Part shown: positions 61,671 to 64,000 of the stretch, one piece after another | Position numbering within the stretch: position 1 is the stretch's first letter | Layout: every line of letters starts with the position of its first letter | NCBI GenBank assembly: GCA_002320285.1 | Contig: DCKE01000027.1 | Coordinates: 202,272 to 266,271, forward strand | DNA from: Flavobacteriaceae bacterium UBA1682 | Lineage (GTDB): Bacteria > Bacteroidota > Bacteroidia > Flavobacteriales > Flavobacteriaceae | Direction of reading: 5' to 3' | DNA: 64,000 nucleotides | Notes under the pieces: model-generated | What the model was told of the DNA's origin: nothing | Seen by the model: only the letters and a program-made list of their open reading frames with translations | Database searches by the model: none | Translations under genes and position numbers: made by a program

Positions 61671-62366
61671 ATGCCTATAAAATTTGAGAATAAGACCGAT
61701 ATATTTTTTGATTTAGATCATACCTTATGGGATTTTGAACGCAATTCTGCTCTGGCCTTTGAGGCGGTGTTAGCACCTCATAAGGTTCCGTTCTCGATTG
61801 AGGAGTTTTTGCATTTTTATGTAGGTATTAATGAAGATTATTGGGAGCGTTACAGCTTAAATCAGATCAGCCAATCCGAACTGCGATTTGGTAGATTAAA
61901 TGATACTTTCGAAGCCTTATCTTTTACGGCACCATCAGTTTTTGTTGAAGACATCGCACAACAGTATATTGAGATGTTGCCACAATATAATCACTTGTAT
62001 GATGGGACATTTGAGTTGCTCGACTACTTGCTGCCACAATATAATCTTCACGTGATAACGAATGGTTTTCATGTGGTTCAAGAACTTAAAATACGTAATT
62101 CGAAGCTCGATAATTATTTTAAAACCGTAACCAATTCCGAAATGGCGGGAGTTAAAAAACCCGATCCAAAGATTTTTAGTTATGCATTAGATTTGGCAAA
62201 AACCACGGCTAAAGGCAGTGTTATGATTGGCGATAATCTAGTAGCTGATATTGATGGTGCTCAAAAAGCGGGAATCGACACGATTTATTTTAATGAGCAC
62301 AAAAAAGCGGTTCGTCCGGAATTAGTTCAAGTGCATACTTTGACGCAGATTAAGCAATTGCTCTAA
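61671..62366 (+). CDS. yjjG: YjjG-type noncanonical pyrimidine nucleotidase (HAD family)
   Basis: This HAD-superfamily phosphatase of 231 residues is of the YjjG kind, which removes phosphate from noncanonical pyrimidine nucleotides. The nucleophile is D14 in FFDLDHTLWDF, motif II is in HVITNGFHVVQ, motif III KKPDPKIF supplies the lysine, and motif IV is IGDNLVADIDGA. The WDFERNSALAFEAV segment is characteristic of the subgroup. The downstream gap 62367-62645 has short GC-rich repeats but no gene. Confidence 0.88.
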   Translation: MPIKFENKTDIFFDLDHTLWDFERNSALAFEAVLAPHKVPFSIEEFLHFYVGINEDYWERYSLNQISQSELRFGRLNDTFEALSFTAPSVFVEDIAQQYIEMLPQYNHLYDGTFELLDYLLPQYNLHVITNGFHVVQELKIRNSKLDNYFKTVTNSEMAGVKKPDPKIFSYALDLAKTTAKGSVMIGDNLVADIDGAQKAGIDTIYFNEHKKAVRPELVQVHTLTQIKQLL

Positions 62367-62379
62367 TTGTTACTGATTA

Positions 62380-62520
62380 ATACGTCTACACGCCTATTCG
62401 CGTATACGCTTTAACCGGGTACTTGGGCAAGAGCGATAATTAATCTTATTTATTTTGACTTAAACTCGAGGTGACTGCCTCGAATTAACAGCTTATATGC
62501 CTATTTGCGTATGCGCAAGG
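62380..62520. repeat. Two short GC-rich palindromic-like units
   Basis: ACGCCTATTCGCGTATACGC (about 62390-62410) and a variant TGCCTATTTGCGTATGCGC (about 62498-62517) lie 110 bp apart. A looser relative (GCGCATCCGCGTATCTGC) is near 40040. Between them is a small hairpin, CGAGG/CCTCG. Confidence 0.45.
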
Positions 62521-62645
62521 TGAAAAAGTTAGTAATCGGTGATCAGTAATCAATAAACGTTATTCGAGAGTGGTAAATCGACATTTAGATAAATTGATCA
62601 CTCTTTTATCGAGTTAAATTTGATCTGCTTATCCTCGTATCAGCC

Positions 62646-63923
62646 TTAATACCTATACTTCAGTTGCCACCTATTTTTCAAAAATTCGCGAGTTCCCTTT
62701 TCACGTGCGTTATCTCCGGGTTCGTAGAAAGTGGTGCCGCTGATTTCTGTGGGTAAAAATTCTTGAGTTACAAAATTGTTGGTATAATCGTGTGCATATT
62801 TATAGTCTTCTCCATATCCGAGTTCCTTCATCAATTTGGTCGGTGCATTTCTCAGGTGTATAGGTATGGGTAGGTCTCCTGTTTGTTTGACGGTTTGTTG
62901 TGCTTTTGCTATGGCTAAATATGTGGAGTTACTTTTGGGTGATGTAGCTAGGTATACGGTGCATTGGCTCAAAAGGATTCTGCTTTCGGGGTTTCCGATT
63001 ACTGAAACTGCTTGAAAGATATTGTTGGCCATAATCAAGGCTGTTGGATTGGCGTTTCCGATATCTTCGGAAGCTGAAATCAATAAACGACGTGCGATAA
63101 ATTTGACATCTTCGCCTCCTTCAATCATTCGTGCTAGCCAATATAGTGCTCCATTGGGATCACTCCCGCGTATGGATTTGATAAAAGCCGAAATGATATC
63201 ATAATGTTGTTCACCTGTTTTGTCGTATAATACGGTGGTTTTTTGTACAATCTGCATCACCTTCTCGTTGGTGATTTCGATTTCTTCGCCTTCTTGAGAA
63301 TTGATGATTAGTTCGAAGGTATTGAGTAATTTCCGTCCATCTCCACCGGAAATTCGAAATAAGGCTTCGGTTTCGGTTAAGGTGATTTTCTTTTTTTGTA
63401 GAATATGATCTTGCTGAATAGCCCTTTCTAAAAGTGCTTGTAAATCAGCCTTTGTAAATGGATTTAAGGTATAAACTTGACAACGTGATAAAAGTGCCGG
63501 AATCACTTCAAAGCTTGGGTTTTCGGTTGTTGCGCCAATCAGTGTAATCCATCCGCGCTCGACAGCGGCTAGTAGGGAGTCTTGCTGTGATTTGCTGAAT
63601 CGATGAATCTCATCGATAAACAATATCGGATTTCGTGCGGTAAATATGCCGGTATTTTTCTTGGCTTTTTCAATAACCTCTCGAACGTCTTTTACCCCTG
63701 CATTGATAGCACTTAGTACGTAAAAAGGACGATCGCTGACTTTGGCAATGATCTCCGCTAGGGTTGTTTTACCGGTACCGGGTGTTCCCCAAAAGATGAT
63801 TGAAGGAATGATTCCTCTTTTAATCTGTTGGGTAAGCGCTCCATTTGGTCCTATCAAGTGTTCTTGTCCGATATAATCAGAGAGGTCTTGTGGTCGAATG
63901 CGTTCTGCTAAGGGAATTTGCAT
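62646..63923 (-). CDS. rarA: Replication-associated recombination protein A
   Basis: This AAA+ ATPase of 425 residues, in the clamp-loader-like MgsA/RarA family, acts at stalled replication forks. Walker A GTPGTGKT is at 46-53, Walker B LFIDEIHRF at 101-109, sensor 1 is in LIGATTENPSFEV, and arginine-finger context LLSRCQVYTL follows. The C-terminal tetramerisation region includes RGSDPNGALYWLARMIEGGED and RLLISASEDIGNANP. The start ATG at 63923 gives the family N-terminus PLAERIRPQDLSDYIGQEH. The last 77 bp of the window show no further gene. Confidence 0.96.
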   Translation of the reverse strand: MQIPLAERIRPQDLSDYIGQEHLIGPNGALTQQIKRGIIPSIIFWGTPGTGKTTLAEIIAKVSDRPFYVLSAINAGVKDVREVIEKAKKNTGIFTARNPILFIDEIHRFSKSQQDSLLAAVERGWITLIGATTENPSFEVIPALLSRCQVYTLNPFTKADLQALLERAIQQDHILQKKKITLTETEALFRISGGDGRKLLNTFELIINSQEGEEIEITNEKVMQIVQKTTVLYDKTGEQHYDIISAFIKSIRGSDPNGALYWLARMIEGGEDVKFIARRLLISASEDIGNANPTALIMANNIFQAVSVIGNPESRILLSQCTVYLATSPKSNSTYLAIAKAQQTVKQTGDLPIPIHLRNAPTKLMKELGYGEDYKYAHDYTNNFVTQEFLPTEISGTTFYEPGDNAREKGTREFLKNRWQLKYRY

Positions 63924-64000
63924 GATTTTATACGTTTAAGCGGGTGATTGAAAGGCCTTGAAATGAGTAAAAGTCCGGTGATATTTACTTAGATTTAAGG

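Noticed and set aside
1..64000. tRNA, rRNA or complete IS elements
   Set aside because: Scanning the intergenic regions by eye revealed no cloverleaf, rRNA core sequence or transposase with terminal repeats; a tRNAscan and Rfam search would be decisive.

Overview
The window is about 64 kb of chromosome from a member of the Bacteroidota, most likely a Flavobacteriaceae (Flavobacterium/Myroides-like). Evidence: AT-rich DNA; promoters with the Bacteroidota -7 element TAnnTTTG; a large surface protein with a type IX secretion (T9SS) C-terminal sorting domain; an S46 dipeptidyl-peptidase; DUF3467 directly after rpoC; pdhA-pdhC without pdhB; a short-LID adenylate kinase; and TonB receptors of Bacteroidota type. 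No rRNA, tRNA, CRISPR array or complete insertion sequence was found. Product names come from reading motifs and from recollection of the families; no searches were run.

Layout. 1-6.9 kb: 3' part of rpoB, rpoC, DUF3467 gene. 7.0-7.3 kb: a possible decayed gene on the minus strand. 7.4-12.2 kb: a 1613-residue secreted repeat protein. 12.6-24.4 kb: UDP-glucose dehydrogenase, pyruvate dehydrogenase E1-alpha and E2, a remnant that looks like the end of an M28 peptidase gene, a short-chain dehydrogenase, an SprT-like metalloprotease, mannose-1-phosphate guanylyltransferase, a MlaE/MlaF lipid transporter pair, a glycosyltransferase and methyltransferase pair, and a polysaccharide flippase. 24.5-25.5 kb: a KAS III-like synthase. 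26.0-34.6 kb: two facing metal/siderophore uptake operons. The plus-strand operon has a DUF4374 lipoprotein and a TonB receptor. The minus-strand operon has an esterase-TPR protein, a PepSY membrane protein and a TonB receptor. 34.7-46.6 kb: gcvP, a UbiA-like membrane protein, M17 aminopeptidase, CPA1 antiporter, a small exported protein, M28 peptidase, two small membrane proteins and an M3 oligopeptidase. 46.7-58.9 kb: an Rpn/PD-(D/E)XK nuclease, a lipoprotein, purE, purK, a HEAT-like protein, hpt, adk, obgE, an S46 peptidase, and an overlapping pair of uncharacterised envelope proteins. 59-64 kb: a radical SAM/SPASM gene fragment, mpl, radC, a YjjG-type nucleotidase and rarA.

How the genes fit together. 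Most of the window is core metabolism, envelope building and peptide utilisation. ManC, Ugd, the glycosyltransferase and the flippase can supply and export surface polysaccharide. The S46, M28, M17 and M3 enzymes form a peptide-degradation set. The most coherent accessory module is the iron-type region. Its two convergent operons share a near-palindromic 23-bp operator. At each promoter this operator or a variant flanks the -7 element on both sides, which suggests one metal-responsive repressor (Fur-like by inference).

No defence island, prophage or complete new system is evident. The best leads are the shared operator, two clusters of 11-bp TTTGTAC repeats between the two uptake operons, the overlapping unknown pair at 55.7-58.96 kb, the SPASM remnant, a structured intergenic repeat between purE and purK, and a 70-bp fold-back element at 41.5 kb.
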